A DNA stretch of 64,000 nt from MB1-2 sp046566065 (GTDB taxonomy: Bacteria; Actinomycetota; CADDZG01; WHSQ01), in contig JBKHXK010000002.1 of the NCBI GenBank assembly GCA_046566065.1, positions 1-64,000 of the forward strand. Reading direction: 5' to 3'. A program made the position numbers and the translations under genes. Shown here one piece after another: positions 52,947 to 61,066 of the stretch. Position 1 is the stretch's first letter. Each line of letters starts with the position of its first letter. The notes under the pieces were generated by a model that saw only the letters and a list, made by a program, of their open reading frames with translations, did not search any database and had not been told where the DNA came from.

Positions 52947-53902
52947 ACGGCGATCGCCTCCAGCCCGGTCGTCTCCTCGATGCCGAGGGCAAGATTGACG
53001 TTCTGAACCGCTTGACCGGCCGCTCCCTTGCCGAGGTTGTCGATCGCGGCGGAACAGACGAGGTATCCGGCGCGCGCATCGACACGGGCGGAGACGTGGG
53101 CGTTGTTCGTGCCCGCCACCGCCTTCGTGGCGGGCCAGCTGTCGAGCACGTGAACGAAAGGCTCGTCGGAGTACGCAGCGCGCAGAACCTCCAACGCACC
53201 GGCATCGTCGAGAGCCTCGTCGGCGAGGGCAACCCGTGCGGTCACCAACAGACCCCTCGACATCGGAGCGAGGTGCGGGGTGAAGGAGACGAGCACATCC
53301 TCGCCGGCCTGGCGAGCCAGCCCTCGCTCGATCTCCGCGACGTGTTTGTGATCGGTGGTGCCGTAAGCGGAGACACCGCCCTCGAGGTTCGCGAACAAGA
53401 GGGTGTCCTTCGGAGCGCGGCCCGCACCCGACACGCCGGAGATCGCGTCGATCACCACAGGGCCTTCGGTCAAGCCGGCGCGCACGAACGGCGCGAGGCA
53501 CAGCAGCGCGGCGGTCGGGTAACAACCTGGATTGGCGATGCGCGTGGGGGCCGGGACGCGCCCGAGCTCGGGAAGGCCATAGACCCACTCTTCGTCGGCG
53601 CGGAAGTCGTCTCCCAGATCCACGATGACGCCCGCTCGGACGCGTGGGAGTTGCTCGGGGAAAGCTCCGTGAGGGAGACAGGAGATGCACACGTCCGCCT
53701 CGACGGAGGCGACCTCGTCCAGGGGGCCGAGCTCGAGATCGATCAGCCCCTGCAGGTGAGGCAGCACCTCCGCGGCGGCCGCTCCCGCCCGGCTGGCGGC
53801 CGAGGCCGCCGCGACCTCGATCGCGGGATGGCGCGCCAGGAGGCGGAGGACCTCTCCTCCGGCGTATCCGGATGCACCGAGAACGACCGCTGACGCTGCC
53901 AT
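52937..53902 (-). CDS. argC: N-acetyl-gamma-glutamyl-phosphate reductase
   Basis: This NADPH-dependent reductase (321 aa) has the Rossmann motif VVLGASGYAGGE and the catalytic Cys127 in ANPGCYPTA. It is the first gene of argCJBDRGH. TAATAT lies 6 bases before the ATG, with no Shine-Dalgarno, and the ARG-box-like operator covers that region. So the operon is probably transcribed from a leaderless, ArgR-controlled promoter. Confidence 0.96.
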   Translation of the reverse strand: MAASAVVLGASGYAGGEVLRLLARHPAIEVAAASAASRAGAAAAEVLPHLQGLIDLELGPLDEVASVEADVCISCLPHGAFPEQLPRVRAGVIVDLGDDFRADEEWVYGLPELGRVPAPTRIANPGCYPTAALLCLAPFVRAGLTEGPVVIDAISGVSGAGRAPKDTLLFANLEGGVSAYGTTDHKHVAEIERGLARQAGEDVLVSFTPHLAPMSRGLLVTARVALADEALDDAGALEVLRAAYSDEPFVHVLDSWPATKAVAGTNNAHVSARVDARAGYLVCSAAIDNLGKGAAGQAVQNVNLALGIEETTGLEAIAVWP

Positions 53903-53905
53903 GGC

Positions 53906-53929
53906 TGCATATTATGCATCATCGTGCAT
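53906..53929. promoter_or_regulatory. ARG-box-like operator in the argC promoter
   Basis: TGCATCATCGTGCA (53915-53928) matches the TGCAT-N4-ATGCA pattern I recall for actinobacterial ArgR boxes with one mismatch. It overlaps a second, 3-base-spaced repeat TGCATATTATGCA (53906-53918). The block spans positions about -4 to -27 from the argC ATG, over the -10 TAATAT. Confidence 0.65.
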
Positions 53930-53970
53930 GACACGCGACTCAGGAGCCCAAGCGGCAGCGTTCTGACGTT

Positions 53971-53997
53971 GGGAAAGCACGCTGGAGCGTGCTCCAG
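53971..53997 (-). terminator. hairpin terminator of the thrC2-cysO operon
   Basis: On the minus strand AGCACGCT-CC-AGCGTGCT (53976-53993) forms an 8-base-pair stem followed by TTTCCC. An overlapping alternative stem is CTGGAGC with GCTCCAG (53982-53997). It lies 14 bases past the cysO-like stop. Confidence 0.6.
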
Positions 53998-54011
53998 TTA
54001 ACCCGGAACGG

Positions 54012-54287
54012 TTAGCCGCCGGCTACGGCCGGGATGATCGCCACCGAGGCCCCGGGGGAGACCGCCGTGGCCAGGCCGTCCAGGAAACGCACGTCCTCGC
54101 CGTCGACGTAGACGTTCACGAAGCGGCGCAGCTCGCCGGGGCCGGACAGCAGACGATCGCCGATGCCGGGGTGCTTGCGCTCGAGGTCGCCGATCACATC
54201 GGCGATCGTGTCCCCCGCGGCGGGGACCTCGGCCGCCTCGGACGTCAGGCTGCGCAGCTGGGTGGGGATCTTGACCGTGACGCTCAT
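54012..54287 (-). CDS. CysO-like ubiquitin-fold sulfur carrier (MoaD/ThiS family)
   Basis: This 91-aa beta-grasp protein ends in AVAGG, the exposed Gly-Gly that is adenylated and converted to a thiocarboxylate in sulfur carriers. The segments VTVKIPTQLR, RRFVNVYVDGEDVRF and GLATAVSPG closely resemble M. tuberculosis CysO as I remember it, which feeds sulfide to cysteine synthase CysM. Its start overlaps the ThrC-like enzyme gene as ATGA. No MoeB-type activating enzyme or Mec protease gene is in the window. It would donate sulfur to an enzyme, most plausibly its operon partner. Confidence 0.88.
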   Translation of the reverse strand: MSVTVKIPTQLRSLTSEAAEVPAAGDTIADVIGDLERKHPGIGDRLLSGPGELRRFVNVYVDGEDVRFLDGLATAVSPGASVAIIPAVAGG

Positions 54288-55561
54288 CGCGTTACCTCCT
54301 CTAGATATCTGGAGACCTCTTCGCTGGACGGAGCACTCGTGAAGGTGGGGGCCGGGGCGCCTAGGGCATCGAGGGTCTTCAACCCGATGCCGGTGATCAG
54401 CACGACCGTCTCGTCATCGGGCCGGATCGCGCCCGAGGAAACCAGACGCTCCAGCGCACCGATCGTCACCCCACCGGCGGTCTCGGTGAAGATCCCCTCG
54501 GTGCGCGCCAGCAACCGGATGCCTGTGGCCACCTCCTCTTCCGGCACGACCGCTATCGACCCTCCACTGTTACGCACCTCGTCGAGCGCATAGGGCCCGT
54601 CGGCGGGATTGCCGATGCCCAGCGACTTGGCGATCGTTGCGGGCTTCACAGGACGAACGTCGCGCGCGCCGGAGGCGAATGCGGCGGCGACCGGAGAGCA
54701 CCCTTCGGCCTGGCCCCCGTTGATGGAGACCTCCGGGAGCTCGGGAAGCAGGCCGGTGGCGTGCAACTCTCTGAACCCCTTCGCCACTTTCGTGAGCAAC
54801 GAACCGGAAGCTATCGGCACCACCACCGCATCCGGGGTTCGCCAGCCGAGCTGCTCCGCGATCTCGAAGGCGAGCGTCTTGGACCCCTCCGCGTAGTAGG
54901 GCCGCAGGTTCATGTTCACGAAGGCCCAGTTGCGATCTCCGGCCAGCTCCGCGCAGACGCGGTTCACGTCGTCGTAGGAACCGTCGATCGCGACGACCGT
55001 TCCTCCGTAGACGGACGTCGCGAGGATCTTCGCCGGCTCCAGGTTCGCAGGGATGAAGACCACGCTGCGGAGCCCGATCGCCGCCGCGTGGGCGGCAACG
55101 GAGTTCGCTAGGTTCCCCGTCGAGGCGCAGGCCGCGACCTCGAACCCGAAGGCGCGGGCCGCGCTGAGGGCGACCGAGACCACGCGATCCTTGAAGCTAT
55201 GGGTCGGGTTGGCGGCGTCGCTCTTCACCCAGAGCTTCTTCAGTCCGAGCTCTGCCGCCAGCCGAGGGGCCTCTCTCAACTGCGTCCAGCCCGCCCCGAT
55301 GTCCACGCGAGGCCCGCCGACCTCGGGCAACAGGGCGGCGTAACGCCAGATCGACTCTGGCCCGGCCGCGATCGAAGAGCGCGAGACGCTCGCGCCGATC
55401 CGCTCGTAGTCGTACGCCGCCTCGAGAGGGCCGAAGCAATAGGCGCAGACGTGTTGGGGAGAGACAGGGACCGTCGTGCCGCATTCCCGGCAAACGAGAT
55501 GGTCCACGTTGGCTGAGATGGGGGCCTCCGCCAGGACGGTGGCGGTGGGTGTTGCGCTCAT
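54284..55561 (-). CDS. threonine synthase-like PLP enzyme, riboswitch-controlled paralogue
   Basis: This 425-aa fold-type II PLP enzyme has an N-terminal zinc ribbon (C24, C27, C39, C42) and the PLP lysine K124 in NPTHSFKDR, where canonical ThrC has NPTGSFKDR. The CASTGNLANSVAAHA loop is intact. A ThrC of normal type is at 26368. Control by a SAM-I riboswitch and coupling to a sulfur carrier suggest that the enzyme may act in methionine or cysteine synthesis, for example making homocysteine from O-phosphohomoserine. Plain threonine synthase is the conservative name. GAGGAGG lies five bases before the ATG. Confidence 0.85.
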   Translation of the reverse strand: MSATPTATVLAEAPISANVDHLVCRECGTTVPVSPQHVCAYCFGPLEAAYDYERIGASVSRSSIAAGPESIWRYAALLPEVGGPRVDIGAGWTQLREAPRLAAELGLKKLWVKSDAANPTHSFKDRVVSVALSAARAFGFEVAACASTGNLANSVAAHAAAIGLRSVVFIPANLEPAKILATSVYGGTVVAIDGSYDDVNRVCAELAGDRNWAFVNMNLRPYYAEGSKTLAFEIAEQLGWRTPDAVVVPIASGSLLTKVAKGFRELHATGLLPELPEVSINGGQAEGCSPVAAAFASGARDVRPVKPATIAKSLGIGNPADGPYALDEVRNSGGSIAVVPEEEVATGIRLLARTEGIFTETAGGVTIGALERLVSSGAIRPDDETVVLITGIGLKTLDALGAPAPTFTSAPSSEEVSRYLEEVTR

Positions 55562-55565
55562 GCAA

Positions 55566-55594
55566 GCCTCCTCGACTTCCGTTCCCGAGGAGAC
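55566..55594 (-). promoter_or_regulatory. Shine-Dalgarno-masking hairpin of the SAM riboswitch
   Basis: In the mRNA GTCTCCTCG pairs with CGAGGAGGC over 9 positions (one G-U) around an 11-base loop. The right arm contains the ribosome-binding site of the ThrC-like gene. The aptamer ends 12 bases upstream. This looks like the expression platform of a translational riboswitch; there is no terminator hairpin. Confidence 0.65.
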
Positions 55595-55606
55595 GCATCG
55601 AGCGCC

Positions 55607-55713
55607 ACTCATCTTCCCCGGGTCACCGGGCCAGATTTGGCACCTTCCCTCGCTGGTGGCGAGGCGGTTGCCGGGGCTTCGTCGGGCTGTTCCCTCCACC
55701 CCTCGTGATGAGT
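55607..55713 (-). ncRNA. SAM-I (S-box) riboswitch aptamer
   Basis: The minus strand contains the S-box consensus in order: P1 ACTCATC, then CGAGGGGTGGAGGGA, CAGCCCGACGAAGCCC, CGGCAACC, hairpin CCTCGC-CACCA-GCGAGG, GAAGGTGCCAAATCTGG, hairpin CCCGG-TGA-CCCGGG with its neighbours, and GGAAGATGAGT closing a perfect 7-base P1. All the highly conserved blocks (GGAGGGA, GCAACC, AAGGTGCCAAAT, GATGAG) are present. It binds S-adenosylmethionine and normally lowers expression of methionine and cysteine genes. Confidence 0.93.
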
Positions 55714-55720
55714 GCCGTTG

Positions 55721-55749
55721 TTTCTACTCTAGGGAAGCGAACCGGTCAA
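55721..55749 (-). promoter_or_regulatory. promoter of the riboswitch operon
   Basis: On the minus strand TTGACC (complement of 55744-55749), a 17-base spacer and TAGAAA (complement of 55721-55726) form a near-consensus sigma-70-type promoter. Its start point would fall just ahead of the riboswitch P1 stem. The -35 overlaps the stop codon of pncB. Confidence 0.7.
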
Positions 55750-57134
55750 TCGCGAAGCCTCGCGCTCCGGCGGTGATGCTCGGTCAATCTGTCCGACAGG
55801 GCCTCCAGTCCCGCCGAAAGCCACACCTCGAACCGGGAGCTGCTTTCGAGGGCGGTCAGCTCGGGTGGCAGCTTCTCGATGGCTCCGAGACAGCGGGCCT
55901 GCATCTGCTCGAGGGTCTCCCGGTCGTCGGTGCGCTCACCCCCTCTCATGACCTGACATACGAGCGGGTGGGAGCCCGGGATCGTCTCGTCCCGCAGCGA
56001 GATGACGTCGTGGCGGATCCGGCCGTCTGAGATGAAGCGGTGCACCTGCTTGCGTCCCGGAAGGGTCACCTTCCCGGTCGAGAGCTTGATCTTCGGCCCG
56101 TTGTGGTCTTCGACGAGCTTGTAGACGCCCCCGAGGTAGGGCGAATCGGCGCTCGTGCCCAGCTGGGTTCCCACGCCGAACAGATCCACGGGCACCCCGT
56201 CGGCGCACAGAGAGGCGATCCGGTACTCGTCCAGGTCGCCCGAGAGGATGATCTTGGTCTCCGCGAAACCGGAGTCGTCGAGAACCGTTCGCACCTCTCG
56301 CGTCACCTCCGCAAGGTCTCCCGAGTCGATCCGAACCCCAGCGAGCTTGACGCCTTGGGGTGCCAACTCTCGGGCCACCTCCACCGCCTTGCGAGCACCC
56401 TCGATGACATCGAACGTGTCGATCAACAGCACCGCCCGCTTGGGGAAGTCTTCGGCGAAGGCTCGGAACGCGTCGGCCTCGGAATCGAAGGCCATGACGT
56501 AGGAGTGCGCCATGGTCCCGCTGACGGGGATGCCGAAGAAGCGCCCGGCGAGGACGTTGGAGGTGGATGCGGCCCCCGCGATGTACGCGGCGCGTGCCGC
56601 TTTCAACCCGGCATCGGCACCGTGGTCCCGCCGCAGCGAGAAGTCCATGAACGACCGGTCCCCAGATGCGATCGAGACGCGGGCAGCTTTCGACGCAACC
56701 ATCGTTTGGAACGTGATGCAGTTGAGGAGGAACGTCTCGACCAGCTGTGCCTCGATCAGCGGGGCCGTAACGCTGACGAGCGGTTCCCGCGCGAACGCGA
56801 CCTCGCCCTCGGCCATAGCCCAGACGTCGCCGCTGAACGAGAACCCGCTCAGGTACTCGAGGAAGGCCGCGTCGAACATGCCCAGCGACTCGAGATATCC
56901 GAGAGAGTCGGCGTCGAACGTCATCGTCTCGAGGTGATCGAGAGCTTGCTCCAACCCGCACACGACGAGGAAGTTCCGCCTCGGGGGCAGGTCGCGTACG
57001 AACAGGTCGAACGTCGCCGGTTCGTTCATGCCGCGCTTGAAGTAGCTCGCCGCCATCGTGAGCTCGTAGAGGTCCGTGAGCAGTGCTGCGTTGTCCTGGT
57101 CCACCCACGACCCGGAACGTGCGTCGAACGTCAA
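55746..57134 (-). CDS. pncB: nicotinate phosphoribosyltransferase
   Basis: This enzyme (462 aa) makes nicotinate mononucleotide from nicotinate and PRPP, using ATP. The N-terminal ALLTDLYELTMAASYF, the catalytic His in SGTMAHSYVMAF, and the phosphate-binding VRIDSGDL and GVGTQLGTS segments are typical. The start is TTG, overlapping the nicotinamidase stop as TTGA, so the two steps of nicotinamide salvage are coupled. Confidence 0.94.
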   Translation of the reverse strand: MTFDARSGSWVDQDNAALLTDLYELTMAASYFKRGMNEPATFDLFVRDLPPRRNFLVVCGLEQALDHLETMTFDADSLGYLESLGMFDAAFLEYLSGFSFSGDVWAMAEGEVAFAREPLVSVTAPLIEAQLVETFLLNCITFQTMVASKAARVSIASGDRSFMDFSLRRDHGADAGLKAARAAYIAGAASTSNVLAGRFFGIPVSGTMAHSYVMAFDSEADAFRAFAEDFPKRAVLLIDTFDVIEGARKAVEVARELAPQGVKLAGVRIDSGDLAEVTREVRTVLDDSGFAETKIILSGDLDEYRIASLCADGVPVDLFGVGTQLGTSADSPYLGGVYKLVEDHNGPKIKLSTGKVTLPGRKQVHRFISDGRIRHDVISLRDETIPGSHPLVCQVMRGGERTDDRETLEQMQARCLGAIEKLPPELTALESSSRFEVWLSAGLEALSDRLTEHHRRSARLRD

Positions 57135-57727
57135 GCGACCTCCGCGCCCGCCGCGCTCATCTCTCCTATGGCCCGCTCGTCGTCGCCCGGCTGCAGGTTC
57201 ACCGGTCGGATCATGTCCTTCAGCACGACCGTAGAGAAGCCCTTGCGAGCCGCGTCTATCGCGGTCTCCTTGACGCAGTAGTCGGTCGCGAGCCCGACGA
57301 CGACCGTCTTGGTGATCCCGTGCTCCCGAAGGAGCGCGTCGAGCCTGGTATCGCTCGTCTCCCCGGTCCGGGGGTCCCTGACCGTGAAGCCGGAATACCC
57401 GTCCTCCCCGCCACTGCCCTTCTGGACGACCTCGCCCGCCACGTGGAGATCCGGATGTAGCTCGGCCCCCCAGGTCCCCTGGACACAGTGGACCGGCCAG
57501 ATCCCCCCGTCCTTCGCGAAGTGCGGCGTGGTCTCGGGGTGCCAGTCCTGGGTGTAGACGACCAACGCTCCGGCGTCCTGCGCGGAGCGGATCTCGGCAT
57601 TGATCGGTGCGATGACCTTCTCGCCTTCTTTCACGTACAGGCTCCCGCCCGGATCGGCGAAATCGTTCTGCACGTCAACCACGATGAGGGCGGTGGAGGG
57701 GTCGTAGCTGGCCATCGAAAGCATCAT
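57131..57727 (-). CDS. pncA: nicotinamidase
   Basis: This amidohydrolase (198 aa) converts nicotinamide to nicotinate. The catalytic triad is Asp18 (VVDVQNDF), Lys103 (QKGSGG) and Cys151 (ATDYCVKETA), and the metal site is Asp61, His63 and His69 (QDWHPETTPHF). An ATG four codons downstream (57715) is an alternative start. It lies 21 bases after the RpiB-like gene in the same transcript. Confidence 0.94.
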   Translation of the reverse strand: MMLSMASYDPSTALIVVDVQNDFADPGGSLYVKEGEKVIAPINAEIRSAQDAGALVVYTQDWHPETTPHFAKDGGIWPVHCVQGTWGAELHPDLHVAGEVVQKGSGGEDGYSGFTVRDPRTGETSDTRLDALLREHGITKTVVVGLATDYCVKETAIDAARKGFSTVVLKDMIRPVNLQPGDDERAIGEMSAAGAEVA

Positions 57728-57748
57728 AAGGACCGCTCCGAGCCCGTC

Positions 57749-58174
57749 TCAGCCCTCCTCGAGCATCGCTATGTTGGCGCTCTCGGAGTCATCGGGCTCG
57801 GCGGCGAACCAAGCGTCCAGTAACTCGCTCGCGACGCTGGGCGACGTCAGCCTCAGGGACATGACCAGCACGTTGGCGTCGTTGTACCGGCGCGCGCCTT
57901 CGGCGGTGGCGGCGTCCGTGCAGAGCGCCGCCCGTGCGCCGGGAACCTTGTTCGCCGCGATCGAGGCCCCGGTCCCGGTCCAGCAGAACAACACTCCGGT
58001 ATCGGCTTCTCCCGACGCGACCGCGCGGCCCACCTGCTTGCCGACCTCGGCCCATCCGAGGTCCTCGCCGGCGGGCGGGCCCACCAGCGACACCTGGTGA
58101 CCGCGCGCGGAGAGGTCGGCGGCGACGGCCTCGGTCAGGGGCGTCTTCTCATCGGAACCGAGAACCACCCTCAC
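57749..58174 (-). CDS. RpiB/LacAB-family sugar-phosphate isomerase, divergent copy
   Basis: This 141-aa protein keeps the RpiB fold and phosphate loop (FCWTGTGASIAANKVPGARAALC) and the YNDANVLVMSLR segment. It differs from the glyA-linked RpiB, and has a shortened N-terminal GSDEKTPLTEAV in place of the usual ADHAG motif, so the substrate may not be ribose 5-phosphate. The GTG start overlaps the HD-GYP gene stop as GTGA. In this operon it could feed ribose 5-phosphate toward PRPP for PncB. Confidence 0.8.
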   Translation of the reverse strand: MRVVLGSDEKTPLTEAVAADLSARGHQVSLVGPPAGEDLGWAEVGKQVGRAVASGEADTGVLFCWTGTGASIAANKVPGARAALCTDAATAEGARRYNDANVLVMSLRLTSPSVASELLDAWFAAEPDDSESANIAMLEEG

Positions 58175-59319
58175 GGGATCCTCCGGGGGTCCTCCTCCAG
58201 GAAGCCATCGGGTCCCGGCATCGGTGGATCGGCGAAGCGCTCCTTGATCCCGAGCACCAGGCCGCTCGCCGCCAGGAAGACGTCCACGATCACGGGATCA
58301 AAGTGGGTTCCCTTGTGCTCCCGGAGGTAAGCGACGGCTTCGTTGAAGCTGATGGCGTGGCTGTAGGGCCGGTACGAGGTCAGTGCATCGAAGACGTCTG
58401 CGACCGCCGCTATCCGGCCCTCGAGCGGAATCTCGGCTCCTTTGAGGCCCTGCGGGTACCCCGTGCCGTCCATCCGTTCGTGATGGGTCAGTGCGATCGT
58501 GGCCGCCGTGTTCAGAACCTCCGAGGTCGTCCCAGACAACAACCGGTGGCCTATCTCGCAGTGGCGTTTGACGATCTCCCACTCCTCGTCGTCGAGAGGG
58601 GCGGGCTTGTTCAGGATCGTGTCTGGGATCCCGATCTTGCCGACGTCGTGCATCGCTCCCGCGGTGCCGATCAACTCGCAACGCTCGGGCTCTTCACCGA
58701 GGCGCTCCGCGATCAGGGCACAGTAGCGGCTCACGCGTTGGACGTGGCGTGGTGTGTCGTCGTCCCGGAACTCCGCCGCCAGAGAAAGCCGTTGGATCGT
58801 CTCTCTCTGCAAGGTCTTCATGTCACGTTCCGCCTGCTCGAGGCGAGAGATATAGCCGATCATCTCTTGCGTGCGGTCCCTGACCATCTGCTCCAGACGG
58901 GATCGGTGCTGACGGTTCTCCACCTCTGCAGCGCGCCTCCGCAGCGCGCTCGCCACGTTCACGACGATCTCGTTCGGCTCGAAAGGCTTGACGATGTAGC
59001 CGTAAGCCCCCATGTCCAGAGCCGTCGTAGCGACCTTCGGGTCGTCCAGCCCGCTGACCAGCACGATGGCCACGCCGGGATGATCCGCGGCCACGCTCAT
59101 CATGAGATCCAGGCCCGAGCCGCCGGGCATGTCCAGATCGGTCAGCACCAGGGAGAACTCCTCCTCGGTCATGCGTTCCTTGGCCTCGGTGAGGTTCGCT
59201 GCGGTCACGCATCGGTACCCGTTGCGATCCAGGATCTTCGCGAGGAGCCGGCGGGCCGCGTCGTCATCGTCGACGACGAGGATCAGATCGGGGTGGTCTT
59301 GATTGTCACGAGCGGGCAA
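58171..59319 (-). CDS. response regulator with HD-GYP domain (RpfG type)
   Basis: This 382-aa protein has a receiver domain (VVDDDDAARR, phosphoacceptor Asp61 in LTDLDMP, Lys111), a coiled linker and an HD-GYP domain with His224-Asp225 (MHDVGKIGIPD) and HHERMDGTGYP at 279-289. The intact GYP motif indicates cyclic-di-GMP phosphodiesterase activity. The TTG start with AAGGAGG close upstream is the best candidate, because longer frames add unrelated Arg/Gly-rich sequence. It is first in an operon with RpiB-like, pncA and pncB. No partner kinase is seen. Confidence 0.88.
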   Translation of the reverse strand: MPARDNQDHPDLILVVDDDDAARRLLAKILDRNGYRCVTAANLTEAKERMTEEEFSLVLTDLDMPGGSGLDLMMSVAADHPGVAIVLVSGLDDPKVATTALDMGAYGYIVKPFEPNEIVVNVASALRRRAAEVENRQHRSRLEQMVRDRTQEMIGYISRLEQAERDMKTLQRETIQRLSLAAEFRDDDTPRHVQRVSRYCALIAERLGEEPERCELIGTAGAMHDVGKIGIPDTILNKPAPLDDEEWEIVKRHCEIGHRLLSGTTSEVLNTAATIALTHHERMDGTGYPQGLKGAEIPLEGRIAAVADVFDALTSYRPYSHAISFNEAVAYLREHKGTHFDPVIVDVFLAASGLVLGIKERFADPPMPGPDGFLEEDPRRIP

Positions 59320-59372
59320 AGCCCCTCCTTCGTCGTCTTGCCAGGAACCTAGCTCACGCCCGCAGGGAACCG

Positions 59373-61055
59373 CTAGAGGGAAGAGAGCTCTTCGTCCATC
59401 GCCAGTTCGTCGTGAGCGGGAGCCGGAGCCGCCAACAGTCCCCGTGAGGCCAGTCGCGACGCGGTTGCGGCGGTCCGCAGGTCGCCTTTGTCTGCGGCCC
59501 AGGAACCCTGAAGGCACAGCCGAGCGCACGCGTAGGTGGTTGCGAGCCCGATCGCCACCGACCGAGCTTGCGACGCCGCATCCTCCAGAGAGTCCACGCT
59601 CTGGACGCGCCGTGCGAGCTCATCGGTGGCATCTCTAACGGAGGCGACCGGCTCTTGCACCGAGGCATGGGTCGCGGCTCCGATCGCGTCCTTGATGTCT
59701 GTGACGATCGCGCCGAGGGCGTCCGATCGAACAGACGCACGCAAGAAGTCGAGTGCCAGCACGTTGGTGGTCCCTTCCCATATCGGGATCACGTGGGTGT
59801 TGCGCACCAGCGTCGGGATCGTCGAGTCCTCGCAGTAACCCACCCCGCCGATGGCCTCCATGGCTTCCGTTACGGCCGCGATCGACCACCGTCCGGTGGT
59901 GAGCTTGGTCAGCGGCGTCAGCCCTCGCAGGAGATCGGCCTCCTCCGAGGTCGCGGAGCCCTGCTCCACCTTGCCCATCAACTCGCAGCACCTCATCGTC
60001 AGGGCGAGAGACGCCGCGTGATCGACGGCCATGTCGGCCAGCGTGGCGCGGTGGGCAGGCAGCTTCGCCAGGGGGGTGCCGAACGCCTCGCGCACCTGCG
60101 CGTAGGCCCGAGCCCACCCGAGGCCGCGAGCGATCGCACCGGTCGCACCGAGAGAGTTGTGTATGCGGGTGATGTTCAACATCGTCGCTATGCGGCGCAC
60201 CCCTCCGCCGTCCAGCGGATCTCCAACCGGGAAGGCAACAGCCCCCTCGAGCTCCAACTCCGCGGTCGGCAGGGCGCGCGTGCCGAGCTTGTCCTTCAAA
60301 CGACGCACGAGGATGTTGTTGCGTTCGCCGTCTTCCAGACAGCGGTGCACGCGGAACAGTGCCAGTCCCTTCGAGCCTTCGGGCGCGCCCTCCGGCCTGG
60401 CCAACGTGAGCGCCATCTCCGACGTCGTCGAGCTGGTGAACCACTTGGTCCCGTAGAGACGCCAGGTTCCATCCTCGCCTCTCCTCGCGACCGTGCCTGT
60501 TCGAGAGACATCCGACCCACCGGCGGTCTCGGTCATCCACTGCCCGCTGGTCCAGGCGTGCTCGGGGTCGCGGGTCGTGAGCCGGCCGACCACCGCGATG
60601 TCGTCGAGATCCCCGTGAAGGAGCAACGTACGAGCGGCCCCATCGGTCATCGCGACCGGACAGCTGTAGAGCGCGGAAGATGGGCCCCACAGATGGATCA
60701 GGGCGGCCCAGACGATGCGCGCCTTGTCCCCGAACGGCGTGTCCTCATAAGGAAGCGCGGTCACACCCGCGCGGACGCCGATCCGTCCCAACTCGGTGTA
60801 GGCGGGCGAGACCCTGATGTCGTCGACCCTTCTGCCCCAAGCTGAGTAATGGATCAACCGCGGGGGCTCGCTCTCGGCCTGAGCCGACAGCGCGAGGACC
60901 CGTTCGGAGGCCGCCAGCCGCCCCATCTCGGCGAGCTCAGGTGTAGCGGCTTCGAAGAGCTCCTCGTCCAGATGGAACCGCAGGGATTCACGCAGCGCAC
61001 GATCGCTCGACCAGGTGTCCTCGAGGATCGGTGGTGCCTGCAGGAAGCCGCTCAT
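59373..61055 (-). CDS. acyl-CoA dehydrogenase family protein (AidB-like)
   Basis: This 560-aa flavoprotein resembles the AidB branch. The WMTETAGGSDVSRTGT and LYGTKWFTSSTTSEMAL segments bind FAD and substrate, and PIWEGTTNVLALDFLR near residue 450 is the C-terminal signature. AidB binds DNA and protects against alkylation in E. coli, while relatives oxidise acyl-CoA; the sequence does not decide. It is transcribed away from the ABC transporter genes across 24 bases. Confidence 0.85.
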   Translation of the reverse strand: MSGFLQAPPILEDTWSSDRALRESLRFHLDEELFEAATPELAEMGRLAASERVLALSAQAESEPPRLIHYSAWGRRVDDIRVSPAYTELGRIGVRAGVTALPYEDTPFGDKARIVWAALIHLWGPSSALYSCPVAMTDGAARTLLLHGDLDDIAVVGRLTTRDPEHAWTSGQWMTETAGGSDVSRTGTVARRGEDGTWRLYGTKWFTSSTTSEMALTLARPEGAPEGSKGLALFRVHRCLEDGERNNILVRRLKDKLGTRALPTAELELEGAVAFPVGDPLDGGGVRRIATMLNITRIHNSLGATGAIARGLGWARAYAQVREAFGTPLAKLPAHRATLADMAVDHAASLALTMRCCELMGKVEQGSATSEEADLLRGLTPLTKLTTGRWSIAAVTEAMEAIGGVGYCEDSTIPTLVRNTHVIPIWEGTTNVLALDFLRASVRSDALGAIVTDIKDAIGAATHASVQEPVASVRDATDELARRVQSVDSLEDAASQARSVAIGLATTYACARLCLQGSWAADKGDLRTAATASRLASRGLLAAPAPAHDELAMDEELSSL

Positions 61056-61066
61056 AGAGCGGAGCT

